Shown: one piece after another, positions 1-7,977 of the stretch | Numbering within the stretch: the stretch's first letter is position 1 | Layout: every line of letters begins with the position of its first letter | DNA from: Acetobacteraceae bacterium | Lineage (GTDB): Bacteria > Pseudomonadota > Alphaproteobacteria > Acetobacterales > Acetobacteraceae | Assembly (NCBI GenBank): GCA_027482245.1 | Contig: JAIXWG010000070.1 | Coordinates: 1-64,000, forward strand | Direction: 5' to 3' | Length of the DNA stretch: 64,000 nt | Made by a program: the position numbers and the translations under genes | The notes under the pieces: generated by a model | What the model saw: the letters and a program-made list of their open reading frames with translations, nothing else | Databases searched by the model: none | What the model was told of the DNA's origin: nothing

Positions 1-975
1 AGCGGAAGAGAAACCGGCCGCGGCGGCGGCGGCCTGCGGGCCCGGCCCTTGCGCCGCCGCCGGGGCCGCGTGCGGGCGGGGGCGCGGCGCCGGGGCGGCA
101 TCCGCGCTGCGGACCACGCCGGTGGTGGCGCGGGCCATCACGGGCCGGGGCGTGACGCCCATGCTGGTGAAGGACTGGTCGAGCAGGGCCGCCATGTGCT
201 GGTCCCGCTCCACCCAGGAATTCCCGCCGAAGACGGCGCCGACCACCCGCTGCCCGCCGCGGCTGGCGCTGGTGACGATGTTGAAGCCGCTGTCGCGGAT
301 GTAGCCGGTCTTGATGCCGTCCACGCCCTCATACTCGCCGAGCATGCGGTTGTGGTTGCGCAGGCGCAGCCCACGGAAGGCGGCCTGCTGCATGCCGAAA
401 TAGTGGTAGCGCTCCGGGAAGTCCTGGATCAGGCGGCGCCCCAGCGTCGCCATGTCCCGCGCGGTCGTCACCTGGTCCGGGTCCGGCAGGCCGGAGGCGT
501 TGCGGAAGGTGGTGCGCGTCATGCCGAGGCTGCGGGCGCGCAGCGTCATCATCTGGGCGAAGCGTTCCTCGGACCCGCCGAGCCGTTCGCCGACGGCGGA
601 GGCGACGTCATTCGCCGACTTGGTGACCAGCGCCATGATGGCCTGTTCGACCGTGAGCGAGTTCCCGGGCGGCAGGCCGAGCTTGGAGGGGGGGCGGGAG
701 GCCGCTTCCTCGGAGATCGGGACGGCGGAGGTCAGCGTCAGCCGGCCTTCGCGCAACGCCTCGAACACCATGTAGAGGGTCATCATCTTGGTGAGGGAGG
801 CGGGGTGCCGCGTCTCGTCAGGGCTGGCCTGGACCAGGACGTTGCCCGTCCGGTTGTCGAGCACGATGGCGGAGTAGCGGTCGCTGCCGATCTGGGCCTG
901 TGCGGCCGGGGCAGGGCCCAGCACGGACAAGGCAAGGCCGACGAGTCCCGCGCAGGTCCCGAGCCGCAAACGCAT
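1..975 (-). CDS. D-alanyl-D-alanine carboxypeptidase (S11 family), C-terminus beyond the window
   Basis: Periplasmic enzyme of peptidoglycan maturation that trims the terminal D-Ala of stem peptides. The 325 visible residues begin with a signal peptide (residues 1-28, ending AQAQ) and carry all three penicillin-binding motifs: SLTK (60-63, nucleophile Ser60), SAN (120-122) and KTG (222-224). The spacing is that of low-molecular-weight PBPs (DacA/DacC/DacF group). After about residue 290 the chain turns Ala/Pro rich, a probable linker to a C-terminal segment (often SPOR or membrane anchor) that is not visible. The ATG is preceded by a GGGGGA ribosome site. The left edge of the window cuts the gene. 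The family is certain; the subtype is not. Confidence 0.93.
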   Translation of the reverse strand, partial: MRLRLGTCAGLVGLALSVLGPAPAAQAQIGSDRYSAIVLDNRTGNVLVQASPDETRHPASLTKMMTLYMVFEALREGRLTLTSAVPISEEAASRPPSKLGLPPGNSLTVEQAIMALVTKSANDVASAVGERLGGSEERFAQMMTLRARSLGMTRTTFRNASGLPDPDQVTTARDMATLGRRLIQDFPERYHYFGMQQAAFRGLRLRNHNRMLGEYEGVDGIKTGYIRDSGFNIVTSASRGGQRVVGAVFGGNSWVERDQHMAALLDQSFTSMGVTPRPVMARATTGVVRSADAAPAPRPRPHAAPAAAQGPGPQAAAAAAGFSSA

Positions 976-1181
976 AAGGTAGTCCCCCTGGCGACACACC
1001 CCCCGTGCATCGCCACCCGCAACAACCTAGGGAATAAAGCCGCCTTCTGTCCACGGGGGTGTTTGTGGAACATGGTGTAACCGCAAGGGCTTAACGGGTT
1101 GTTTTCCAGCGGCTTCGCATGCGTTCCGGCAGCCGATGGACAGGCCCCGCGACCTCCTGAAGATTTTTTCAGTCACCGAAA

Positions 1182-1195
1182 TTGCTGCACTGCAA
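1182..1195. promoter_or_regulatory. PhaR-like TGC-rich site upstream of the phasin gene
   Basis: TTGC-N6-GCAA with an internal TGCA-C-TGCA dyad lies in a locally AT-richer stretch of the 349-bp gap between the carboxypeptidase and the phasin gene. PhaR repressors of alphaproteobacteria bind TGC-rich dyads at phaP promoters. That this is such a site is inference from position and shape. No confident -35/-10 pair was seen elsewhere in the gap. Confidence 0.4.
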
Positions 1196-1239
1196 AATTC
1201 TGCTTGCATCGGAATGCGAGCATGGGCACATAGGCGTCG

Positions 1240-1254
1240 TGCTGCATCGCAGCA
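1240..1254. promoter_or_regulatory. Perfect dyad TGCTGC-N3-GCAGCA, candidate PhaR operator
   Basis: A perfect 6-bp inverted repeat (TGCTGC / GCAGCA, spacer ATC) contains CTGC-N3-GCAG, a form reported for PhaR operators. It lies 70 bp before the phasin start codon and is the second TGC-rich dyad in this leader. Confidence 0.45.
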
Positions 1255-1324
1255 AATCCCTTGGGGCCGGGTTGCAGGCTCCCGCCGCGCCGGGCGCCGG
1301 CGAACCAGCTTGAGGAAGAACCCC

Positions 1325-1846
1325 ATGGCCACTGAGCCGAAGACCGAGTCCAAGCGCAACATCGCGCTGGTCGAGAATGCCGCGACGCAGGGCGCCGCGC
1401 AGACGAAGAAGATCATCGACAACGGCGCCACGACGGCGCGCGCTGCAATGGAGAAGGGCATGGAACAGGCGACGAAGACGGCCGAGGGTTTCTTCAAGGC
1501 CGCCGAGGAGGCCGCTGAGTTCGGCCGCGGCAACATCGAGGCCTTCACCAAGGCCACGCAGACCCTGACGGTCGGCTTCCAGGACCTCGGCAAGCAGTAC
1601 TTCGCCGTCTCCCAGGCCCTGACGGACCATGCGCTGGAAAGCGCCAAGGCGCTGGCCGCCGTGAAGTCCCTGAAGGAAGCCGCCGACATCCAGGCCGCCT
1701 TCGCCAAGGCGTCGCTGGAGCGCACGATGAGCGAGGCGACGAAGCTGCAGGAGGCCGCCTACCGCCTGGCCGAGCAGGCTTCCGCGCCGCTCGCCGCCCG
1801 CATGACGCTGGCGGTCGAGAAGATGGGCAAGCCGCTCGCGGCCTGA
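1325..1846 (+). CDS. Phasin family protein
   Basis: A 173-residue, nearly all-helical protein, rich in Ala, Lys and Glu, without Cys, Trp or a signal peptide. The central segment ([20 protein letters not shown], about residues 54-73) and the following [15 protein letters not shown] stretch are typical of the alphaproteobacterial phasin (Phasin_2) domain. Phasins coat polyhydroxyalkanoate granules in the cytoplasm and control granule size. The start was chosen at the ATG preceded by GAGGAAG; in-frame starts further upstream would add a non-phasin Arg-rich tail. It is a single-gene unit: the upstream gene diverges and clpS follows after a 290-bp gap. Two TGC-rich dyads upstream suggest PhaR control. 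Confidence 0.88.
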   Translation: MATEPKTESKRNIALVENAATQGAAQTKKIIDNGATTARAAMEKGMEQATKTAEGFFKAAEEAAEFGRGNIEAFTKATQTLTVGFQDLGKQYFAVSQALTDHALESAKALAAVKSLKEAADIQAAFAKASLERTMSEATKLQEAAYRLAEQASAPLAARMTLAVEKMGKPLAA

Positions 1847-1947
1847 ACCCGGTGATGGCGGGGCGCGCGCGCCCCCTTCCTGGCCCCGAACGGCCCGCCT
1901 AGTGCCCGGATGCCTCCCCCCAGGGGAAGGCGCCGGCCGCCCGGCGG

Positions 1948-1977
1948 GCCTTTTGCGTTTCGAGCCTTTTGCGTTTC
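1948..1977 (+). repeat. 14-bp direct repeat (GCCTTTTGCGTTTC x2) behind a GC hairpin
   Basis: GCCTTTTGCGTTTC occurs twice with a 2-nt spacer. It directly follows a GC-rich GCCGG/CCGGC hairpin about 100 bp past the phasin stop codon. Hairpin plus T-run may terminate the phasin transcript; the duplication of the T-run module is unexplained. Confidence 0.5.
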
Positions 1978-2138
1978 CGGGGCGCGGAATCGGGGCTAGG
2001 CTAACGACAGGGAAACCCCGGCGGGGGTCTTCTGCGGGAGAATTTCGTCAAGCCCTTCACTCCCGGCCCTCCGCTCCGATATCCTATGCAGGACGACGCC
2101 CGGGGGTTTCACTTCCCCGGCAGGCAACCAAGGCAGGC

Positions 2139-2480
2139 ATGAGCGACAGCGACAAGCGCCCAGGACAGGGCAACGGGGCGGAAGGGCCGACCACCGGCGT
2201 GGTGGTCAAGGCGCGGCCACGCACCCGGAAGCCCTCCATGTACAAGGTGCTGATGCTGAACGACGACTACACGCCGATGGAATTCGTCGTGCATGTCCTC
2301 GAACGCTTCTTCCAGAAGAGCCGGGAGGAAGCGACGCGCATCATGCTGCACGTCCACCGCCGCGGCGTCGGCGTCTGCGGCGTCTATACCTATGAGGTCG
2401 CCGAGACGAAGGTCACCCAGGTCATGGACCTGGCACGGCAGAACCAGCACCCGCTCCAGTGCACGATCGAAAAAGAATGA
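2139..2480 (+). CDS. clpS: ClpS, N-degron adaptor of ClpAP
   Basis: A 113-residue adaptor that binds destabilising N-terminal residues and hands substrates to ClpA. After a flexible tail of about 30 residues come the hallmarks [17 protein letters not shown] (about 35-51), the [21 protein letters not shown] segment split over about 73-93, and a C-terminal helix. The NDD/TPMEFV motif forms the pocket for the N-terminal residue. The ATG is preceded by AAGGCAGG; a start further upstream in frame would add a long Arg/Pro tail not seen in ClpS. clpA lies 159 bp downstream in the same direction, the usual arrangement. Aat, which creates such N-degrons, is encoded about 18 kb away. Confidence 0.95.
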   Translation: MSDSDKRPGQGNGAEGPTTGVVVKARPRTRKPSMYKVLMLNDDYTPMEFVVHVLERFFQKSREEATRIMLHVHRRGVGVCGVYTYEVAETKVTQVMDLARQNQHPLQCTIEKE

Positions 2481-2484
2481 TCGT

Positions 2485-2510
2485 AGCGCCGCCCTCTCTC
2501 AGGCGGCGCT
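2485..2510 (+). terminator. 9-bp hairpin between clpS and clpA
   Basis: AGCGCCGCC / GGCGGCGCT form a perfect stem with an 8-nt loop, starting 5 nt after the clpS stop. No long T-run follows, so it could be a partial terminator or mRNA-stability hairpin setting the clpS:clpA ratio. Confidence 0.45.
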
Positions 2511-2639
2511 TGGGCCAAAGGCCGGGCAAAACAGCCGGCGGGGGACTGTCGCAAGCAGGAGGGAGCGACCACATTGAGGGCAACCCGGACTGCGGCGTTC
2601 CGTTGAACGTCCAGGCCACCCGATAGGGAGCGTCAGACC

Positions 2640-4994
2640 ATGCTGTCCCGCAACCTCGAGCAGACGCTCCACCGCGCCCTCGGCCTCGCCAATGACCGCC
2701 GGCACGAATATGCGACTCTCGAACACCTGCTTCTGGCCCTTGCCGACGACACCGACGCGGCCACCGTGCTGCGCGCCTGCGGCGTCGACAACGACAAGCT
2801 GAAGCGCGACCTGGCGGAGTTCCTGGACAAGGACCTCGCCGGTCTCGTCTCCGACCGCGCCGGCGATGCGAAGCCGACCGCGGGCTTCCAGCGCGTGGTG
2901 CAACGCGCCGCCATCCATGTGCAATCCTCCGGCCGGGACGAGGTGACGGGGGCCAATGTCCTCGTCGCCCTGTTCTCCGAACGGGAGAGCCATGCCGTCT
3001 ATTTCCTGCAGCTGCAGGATATGACGCGGCTAGATGCGGTGAACTTCATCAGCCACGGCATCGCCAAGGCCCCCGGCCGCAGCACCAGCCGCCCCGTCCA
3101 GGGCACCCCCCAGACCCCGGAGGAAACCCCGGAAAAGGAGGAGAAGCCCCAGCGCGGCAACGCGCCGCGTGGCCAGGACGCGCTGACCAACTACTGCGTC
3201 AACCTGAACAAGAAGGCGCAGGCGGGGAAGATCGACCCGCTGATCGGCCGCGACTCGGAAATCGAGCGCACGATCCAGATCCTCTGCCGCCGCACCAAGA
3301 ACAACCCGCTCTATGTGGGTGACCCTGGCGTGGGCAAGACCGCCATTGCCGAGGGCCTGGCCAAGCGGATCATCGAGGGCGATGTGCCCGAGGTGCTGGC
3401 CAAGTCCACCATCTTCGCGCTCGACATGGGCAGCCTCCTCGCCGGTACCCGCTACCGCGGTGACTTCGAGGAGCGGCTGAAGGCGGTGGTGTCGGAGTTG
3501 GAACAGCAGCCCGGCAGCATCCTCTTCATCGACGAGATTCACACGGTGATCGGCGCGGGCGCGACAAGCGGCGGCGCGATGGACGCGTCGAACCTGCTGA
3601 AGCCGGCGCTGGCCCAGGGGACGCTGCGCTGCATCGGCAGCACGACCTACAAGGAATACCGCCAGCACTTCGAGAAGGACCGCGCTTTGGTGCGGCGCTT
3701 CCAGAAGATCGACGTGAACGAGCCGACGCTGGAGGATGCGGTCAAAATCCTCCAGGGCCTCAAGACCAACTACGAGAAGCACCACAAGGTCCGCTACACG
3801 CCGGAAGCCATCCGCGCGGCGGTGGAGCTTTCGGCCAAGTACATCCATGACCGGAAGCTGCCGGACAAGGCGATCGACGTGATCGACGAGGTCGGTGCCA
3901 GCCGCATGCTGCTGCCGGAGAACAAGCGCCGGAAGACGGTAACGCTGAAGGATGTGGAGGAGATCGTCGCCAAGATCGCCCGCATTCCCCCGAAGACCGT
4001 CTCCAACGACGACAAGGAGACGCTGCGCACGCTGGAGCGCGACCTGAAGTCGATGGTCTTCGGCCAGGACAAGGCGATCGACGCGCTTTCCGCCGCCATT
4101 AAGCTGTCCCGTGCCGGGCTGCGGGATGCGGAGAAGCCGATCGGCAACTACCTGTTCAGCGGCCCGACCGGCGTCGGCAAGACGGAGGTGGCGAAGCAGC
4201 TGTCCAAGACCTTGGGCATCGAGCTGATCCGCTTCGACATGTCCGAATACATGGAGCGCCACAGCGTCTCCCGCCTCATCGGCGCGCCGCCCGGGTATGT
4301 CGGCTTCGACCAGGGCGGCTTGCTGACCGATGGCATCGACCAGCACCCGCACTGCGTGCTGCTGCTCGATGAGATCGAGAAGGCGCACCAGGATCTCTAC
4401 AACATCCTGCTGCAGGTGATGGACCACGGAAAGCTGACGGACCACAACGGCAAGACCGTCGATTTCCGCAACGTCATCCTCATCATGACCACCAATGCCG
4501 GCGCCGCCGACATGGCCAAGCCCACTATCGGGTTCGAGCGCACGACGCGCCTCGGCGAGGATGAGGACGCCATCAAGCGGATGTTCACGCCGGAATTCCG
4601 CAACCGCCTCGACGCCGTCATCCCCTTCTCGGGCCTGACGCCGGAGATCGTGGCCCGCGTCGTGGACAAGTTCGTCATGCAGCTGGAGGCGCAGCTCGCC
4701 GACCGCAACGTGACGATCGAGCTGTCCTCGGCCGCTCGAGAATGGCTGGCGGAGCGGGGCTACGAGCCGCTGTATGGCGCGCGGCCGCTTGCCCGCGTGA
4801 TCCAGGAAGTGGTGAAGAAGCCGCTGGCCGAGGAACTGCTCTTCGGTCGCCTGGTGAAGGGCGGTTCCGTGAAGGTCGGCCTGAAGGATGGCGCGCTGGT
4901 CTTCGACTATGTCGAGGCCGCGCCGCCTGCCCTGCCGAAGCCCGAGGACAGCGGCGACGGCGAGGCGGAGAAGGAGCCGGAAACCGCCGAATAG
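2640..4994 (+). CDS. clpA: ClpA, AAA+ unfoldase of the ClpAP protease
   Basis: A 784-residue cytoplasmic Hsp100 ATPase that unfolds substrates and feeds them to ClpP. It has a Clp N-domain (about 1-145), a charged linker (150-180), a first AAA+ module with Walker A GDPGVGKT (227-234) and Walker B LFIDEIH, and a second module with GPTGVGKT (508-515) and LLLDEIEKAH. There is no ClpB-type middle coiled coil, which separates ClpA from ClpB. The C-terminus is extended by an acidic Glu/Pro tail of about 25 residues. The ATG is preceded by AGGGAG. It lies downstream of its adaptor gene clpS; clpP is not in the window. Confidence 0.96.
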   Translation: MLSRNLEQTLHRALGLANDRRHEYATLEHLLLALADDTDAATVLRACGVDNDKLKRDLAEFLDKDLAGLVSDRAGDAKPTAGFQRVVQRAAIHVQSSGRDEVTGANVLVALFSERESHAVYFLQLQDMTRLDAVNFISHGIAKAPGRSTSRPVQGTPQTPEETPEKEEKPQRGNAPRGQDALTNYCVNLNKKAQAGKIDPLIGRDSEIERTIQILCRRTKNNPLYVGDPGVGKTAIAEGLAKRIIEGDVPEVLAKSTIFALDMGSLLAGTRYRGDFEERLKAVVSELEQQPGSILFIDEIHTVIGAGATSGGAMDASNLLKPALAQGTLRCIGSTTYKEYRQHFEKDRALVRRFQKIDVNEPTLEDAVKILQGLKTNYEKHHKVRYTPEAIRAAVELSAKYIHDRKLPDKAIDVIDEVGASRMLLPENKRRKTVTLKDVEEIVAKIARIPPKTVSNDDKETLRTLERDLKSMVFGQDKAIDALSAAIKLSRAGLRDAEKPIGNYLFSGPTGVGKTEVAKQLSKTLGIELIRFDMSEYMERHSVSRLIGAPPGYVGFDQGGLLTDGIDQHPHCVLLLDEIEKAHQDLYNILLQVMDHGKLTDHNGKTVDFRNVILIMTTNAGAADMAKPTIGFERTTRLGEDEDAIKRMFTPEFRNRLDAVIPFSGLTPEIVARVVDKFVMQLEAQLADRNVTIELSSAAREWLAERGYEPLYGARPLARVIQEVVKKPLAEELLFGRLVKGGSVKVGLKDGALVFDYVEAAPPALPKPEDSGDGEAEKEPETAE

Positions 4995-5076
4995 CCTTTC
5001 CAGGCCAGTCGCGGTCTATGATGCAAAGGCGTCTCCGGGTACCCGGGGGCGCCTTCGCCGATTCTGGGGGATAGCC

Positions 5077-5436
5077 ATGACCACCGACACCCGCATCACC
5101 GACTGGGACGAGTACAGCGGCGCGCTGCGCGAACGCGGCAAGGAACTGGGCCAGCTCCATCCCGAGCTGATGAAGGGTTTCGGCGCACTGAGCCGCGGCG
5201 CTTCCACGACGAAGCACATCGACGCCAAGACGCGGGAATTCATCGCGCTCGCGGTCGCGGTGACCACCCGCTGCCAGGGCTGCATCGACGCCCATGCCCG
5301 CAAGGCCAAGGCCGCGGGCGCGACGAAGGAGGAGATCGCGGAGGCACTCGGCGTCGCCGTCGCCCTCAACGCCGGCGCGGCGCTGACCTATTCGATGCAT
5401 GTGCTGGACGCGATGGACGGGACGGGGCAGGGCTGA
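5077..5436 (+). CDS. Carboxymuconolactone decarboxylase family (AhpD-like) protein
   Basis: A 119-residue single-domain protein. It carries the AhpD-like redox signature E54 ... C66-Q-G-C69-x3-H73 inside RCQGCIDAHARKAKAAGAT, so a thiol oxidoreductase or peroxidase role is more likely than true lactone decarboxylation. The first 45 residues match the usual helical cap (ELMKGFGALS). The ATG follows GGGGGAT. It sits 82 bp after clpA and 27 bp before the mntA-like gene, so it could be co-transcribed with either. Family firm, substrate unknown. Confidence 0.88.
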   Translation: MTTDTRITDWDEYSGALRERGKELGQLHPELMKGFGALSRGASTTKHIDAKTREFIALAVAVTTRCQGCIDAHARKAKAAGATKEEIAEALGVAVALNAGAALTYSMHVLDAMDGTGQG

Positions 5437-5463
5437 CCCCAGCCGTGCTATGGAGGCCGGGCC

Positions 5464-5787
5464 ATGCCGACCATCCAGGACATCGACCGGGCGGAGGCCG
5501 CCCACCTCGCCGCCGCCCGGGCGCCGCTGATCGCGGCCCTGACGGCGGCTGCGCAGGGCAAGCCCTGGCACTACATCCTGTTCGGGTCGCTGGCCCGCGG
5601 CACCGCGCGGCGGGGCAGCGACGCCGACATCGCGATCGTCGGCGCGGGGCGTGACTGGGCGGAGGCCGAAAGCGCCGCCCACGACGCCTGCCGCGCGCTC
5701 CGGCTGCGGGGCGATGTGATGCTGTGGGAGGACCTGGCGGGGTTCATCCGCGAGGCGGCCGAGGCAGAGGGGGTCCGCTGTGGCTGA
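5464..5787 (+). CDS. MntA-like nucleotidyltransferase antitoxin
   Basis: A 107-residue minimal nucleotidyltransferase. Residues 41-55 match the MntA signature GS-x10-DxD exactly (G41 S42 ... D53 A54 D55), the metal-binding and catalytic site. In characterised HepT-MntA pairs this enzyme adds AMP units to a tyrosine of the HEPN partner and silences it. The next gene starts inside this one (8-nt overlap) and encodes a HEPN protein with the matching target motif, which strongly supports the antitoxin reading. The ATG is preceded by GGAGG. Here the antitoxin gene comes first. Function inferred from motifs and pairing. Confidence 0.85.
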   Translation: MPTIQDIDRAEAAHLAAARAPLIAALTAAAQGKPWHYILFGSLARGTARRGSDADIAIVGAGRDWAEAESAAHDACRALRLRGDVMLWEDLAGFIREAAEAEGVRCG

Positions 5788-6262
5788 CTCCCGCTGGTTT
5801 CCGCTCGAAGCCTATTGCGACATGATCCTCGCCGACCTCGACCTCGCCATCGAGACCTGGGAGACTCATGCCCGCATGGCGCCGGGGCGCGCGGCGCTGG
5901 TCCAGCAGAAGGCGTTCCAGAAGAGCCTGCAGGACGCCTATTCGACCTTCGAGCAGGCATCGATCTACATTCTTGGTCTGGCCGCGGAGCCCCGGCCTAC
6001 TGGCGAACACTGGCATGACCACCTGCTGCAGATGATCCGTCGCGCCAGCGACCATCGGCCGGCCTTCGCGCCAGGTCTCGCTGGCCCGTTGCGCGAATTG
6101 CGCCTGTTCCGGCACCGGGCCATGCATTCCTACGCCGAGTTCGACATGGATCGCGCTGCTCCCGCCGTGGATGCCGCGCGCCGATTGCTGGCCGAACTCC
6201 CAGCCGCCTTCGAGGCTTTCGGCCGCGATTTCGGCCTGCTCCCGCCTCAGCCCGGCGCCTGA
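5780..6262 (+). CDS. HepT-like HEPN ribonuclease toxin
   Basis: A 160-residue all-helical HEPN-domain protein. It has R111-x4-H116-x-Y118 (in RHRAMHSY), the Rx4HxY motif of HepT toxins: Arg and His form the RNase site and the Tyr is the residue AMPylated by MntA. It is longer than many HepT proteins because of an extra stretch before the motif (about 65-105). It is translationally coupled to the upstream mntA-like gene. The last 16 nt overlap the end of the convergent hydrolase gene, leaving no room for a terminator. Toxicity is inference. Confidence 0.8.
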   Translation: MADSRWFPLEAYCDMILADLDLAIETWETHARMAPGRAALVQQKAFQKSLQDAYSTFEQASIYILGLAAEPRPTGEHWHDHLLQMIRRASDHRPAFAPGLAGPLRELRLFRHRAMHSYAEFDMDRAAPAVDAARRLLAELPAAFEAFGRDFGLLPPQPGA

Positions 6263-7086
6263 AGGAACCCCACCACGTCCTCGAACACCGGCGCCTTCGC
6301 CAGGCCCAGTGCCCGCACCGGCGCTGCCATGGCCGACAGCACGCCGACATGCTCGACGCCGGGATAGAGGTGCAGCGTCACCGCCCGCCCCGCCGCGCGC
6401 AGGTCCCGCGCCAGGTCCACCGAGTGGAAGGGCCCCACCACCCGGTCATCCGCGCCGTGCAGCAGCAGCATCGGCGGCGTGCCGGCCAGATCCTCCGCCC
6501 GCGCCACGGCCGCGATCCTGCCGCCGGGGGCATTGGCGAAGATGCTGATGGTCGGCTCCTCATCCGGCTGCCAGGCGATCGGCGCAGCCAGCAGCACGCC
6601 GCCGACCAGCACCGCCCGCGATGATCCCGCAGCCGCCAGCCAGCGCGGGTCCAGCGCGATCGCCGCCGCGATGAAGCCGCCGGCGGAGTGGCCCATGACG
6701 AAGAGCGGCTGCGCCGGCATCTCGCGCCGCATGCAGGCAACGGCCAGCGCGCCATCCTCCACGAAATCCGGCCAGCGTCCCTCGGGGAACAGCCGGTAGT
6801 CCGGCACGGCGACGGCGATGCCTTGCGCGGCCAGCGTACGCGCCAGGAAGGCGTAGTCGCCGCGCCCGCCGCTGGTCCAGCCGCCGCCATGGAAGAAGAC
6901 CACCAGCGGCGTCCGCGCCGTGACCACCGAAGGCAGCACCAGATCCAGCCGCTGCCGGGGCAGGGGGCCATAGGCCAGGTTCTCGCTCGTCTCCGTCCCG
7001 CCGCGCGGCGTCAGCGCGCCGGCGATGCGGGCGGGCGAACAGGCAGCGGCCAGCAGTGGCAGCCCCAGCAGGAACCGCCGCGCCAT
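6247..7086 (-). CDS. Alpha/beta hydrolase, lipoprotein-type (BD-FAE/esterase-like)
   Basis: A 279-residue exported hydrolase. The N-terminus has a lipobox (LLAAAC, Cys16), so it is probably a membrane-anchored lipoprotein. Catalytic features: oxyanion HGGGW (66-70), nucleophile elbow GHSAGG (132-137, Ser134), acid in HGADD (Asp213 or 214) and His246 in VEHVG. This pattern fits the acetyl-hydrolase/carboxylesterase group. Its ATG overlaps the stop of the upstream polyphosphate kinase gene by one base (TGATG), which implies translational coupling; a longer upstream start would lose the signal peptide. Substrate unknown. Confidence 0.85.
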   Translation of the reverse strand: MARRFLLGLPLLAAACSPARIAGALTPRGGTETSENLAYGPLPRQRLDLVLPSVVTARTPLVVFFHGGGWTSGGRGDYAFLARTLAAQGIAVAVPDYRLFPEGRWPDFVEDGALAVACMRREMPAQPLFVMGHSAGGFIAAAIALDPRWLAAAGSSRAVLVGGVLLAAPIAWQPDEEPTISIFANAPGGRIAAVARAEDLAGTPPMLLLHGADDRVVGPFHSVDLARDLRAAGRAVTLHLYPGVEHVGVLSAMAAPVRALGLAKAPVFEDVVGFLQAPG

Positions 7087-7964
7087 CAGGGGCCGAGATC
7101 CTCCCGCGCCTGCGCCAGCGCGGCGCGCTGCGTCTCCGTCACCGCGGGGTAGTGCAGGCCGAGGCCCTCCATCGCGCGGCCGATCGCGGCGGCGACGACC
7201 AGGCGGGTGAACCATTTGTGGTCGGCCGGGACGACGTACCAAGGCGCCTCCTTCGTCGCGGTGGCGCGGATCGCCTTCTCATAGGCGTCCTGGTAGGCGT
7301 CCCAGTGCCGGCGTTCCTGCACATCCGCCGCGCTGAACTTCCAGTTCTTCTCCGGCTCCTCGATGCGCGACAGGAAGCGCCGCTTCTGCTCCTCCTGGCT
7401 CACATGCAGGAAGAACTTCAGCACCACCGTGCCCTGCCGGCCGAGGTAGCGCTCATAGGCCGCGATATCCTCCAGCCGCTCATCCCATATCTTCTTGCCG
7501 ACCAGGCGCGCGGGCAGCTTCTGGTGTTCCAGGATGGTGGGGTGGACGCGGGCGACCAGCACCTCCTCGTACCAGCTGCGATTATGGATGCCGATCTGGC
7601 CGCGGGACGGAAGGGCGATGGCATGGCGCCAGAGGAAATCGTGGTCCAGCTCCGTCGAGGTCGGAGCTTTGAAGGACACCACATGGCAGCCCTGCGGGTT
7701 CACGCCGGAGAAGACGTGCTTGATGGCGCCATCCTTCCCCGCCGCATCCATCGCCTGGAAGATGCAGAGCACGGACCAGCGGTCCTGCGCATAGAGCATG
7801 TCCTGATGGGCGGAGAGCGCGTCGACACCCTGCTTCAGCAGCGCGGCCGCTTCGTCCTTCTTCAGGTCGAGGCCGCCCGTGTCGCCGGGGTCGTGGTCCT
7901 TCAGGCGGAACTTGCCGCCCTCCACCCGGTAGCGGGACAGCAGCTTCTCGATCCGCTTTTCCAA
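7086..7964 (-). CDS. ppk2: Polyphosphate kinase 2 family protein
   Basis: A 292-residue PPK2-type kinase that moves phosphate between polyphosphate and nucleotides. Seen: the P-loop AMDAAGKDGAIKH (71-83), the following HVVSFKAPTSTELDHDFLWR stretch, the NRSWYEEVLVARVHP segment, and a conserved C-terminal VPADHKWF. These features are typical of single-domain PPK2. Whether it prefers ADP, GDP or AMP cannot be told by eye. It is 13 bp downstream of an MFS gene and overlaps the next hydrolase by one base, so it sits inside a long minus-strand transcription unit. Confidence 0.92.
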   Translation of the reverse strand: MEKRIEKLLSRYRVEGGKFRLKDHDPGDTGGLDLKKDEAAALLKQGVDALSAHQDMLYAQDRWSVLCIFQAMDAAGKDGAIKHVFSGVNPQGCHVVSFKAPTSTELDHDFLWRHAIALPSRGQIGIHNRSWYEEVLVARVHPTILEHQKLPARLVGKKIWDERLEDIAAYERYLGRQGTVVLKFFLHVSQEEQKRRFLSRIEEPEKNWKFSAADVQERRHWDAYQDAYEKAIRATATKEAPWYVVPADHKWFTRLVVAAAIGRAMEGLGLHYPAVTETQRAALAQAREDLGP

Positions 7965-7977
7965 GCCCTGTCTCCCG

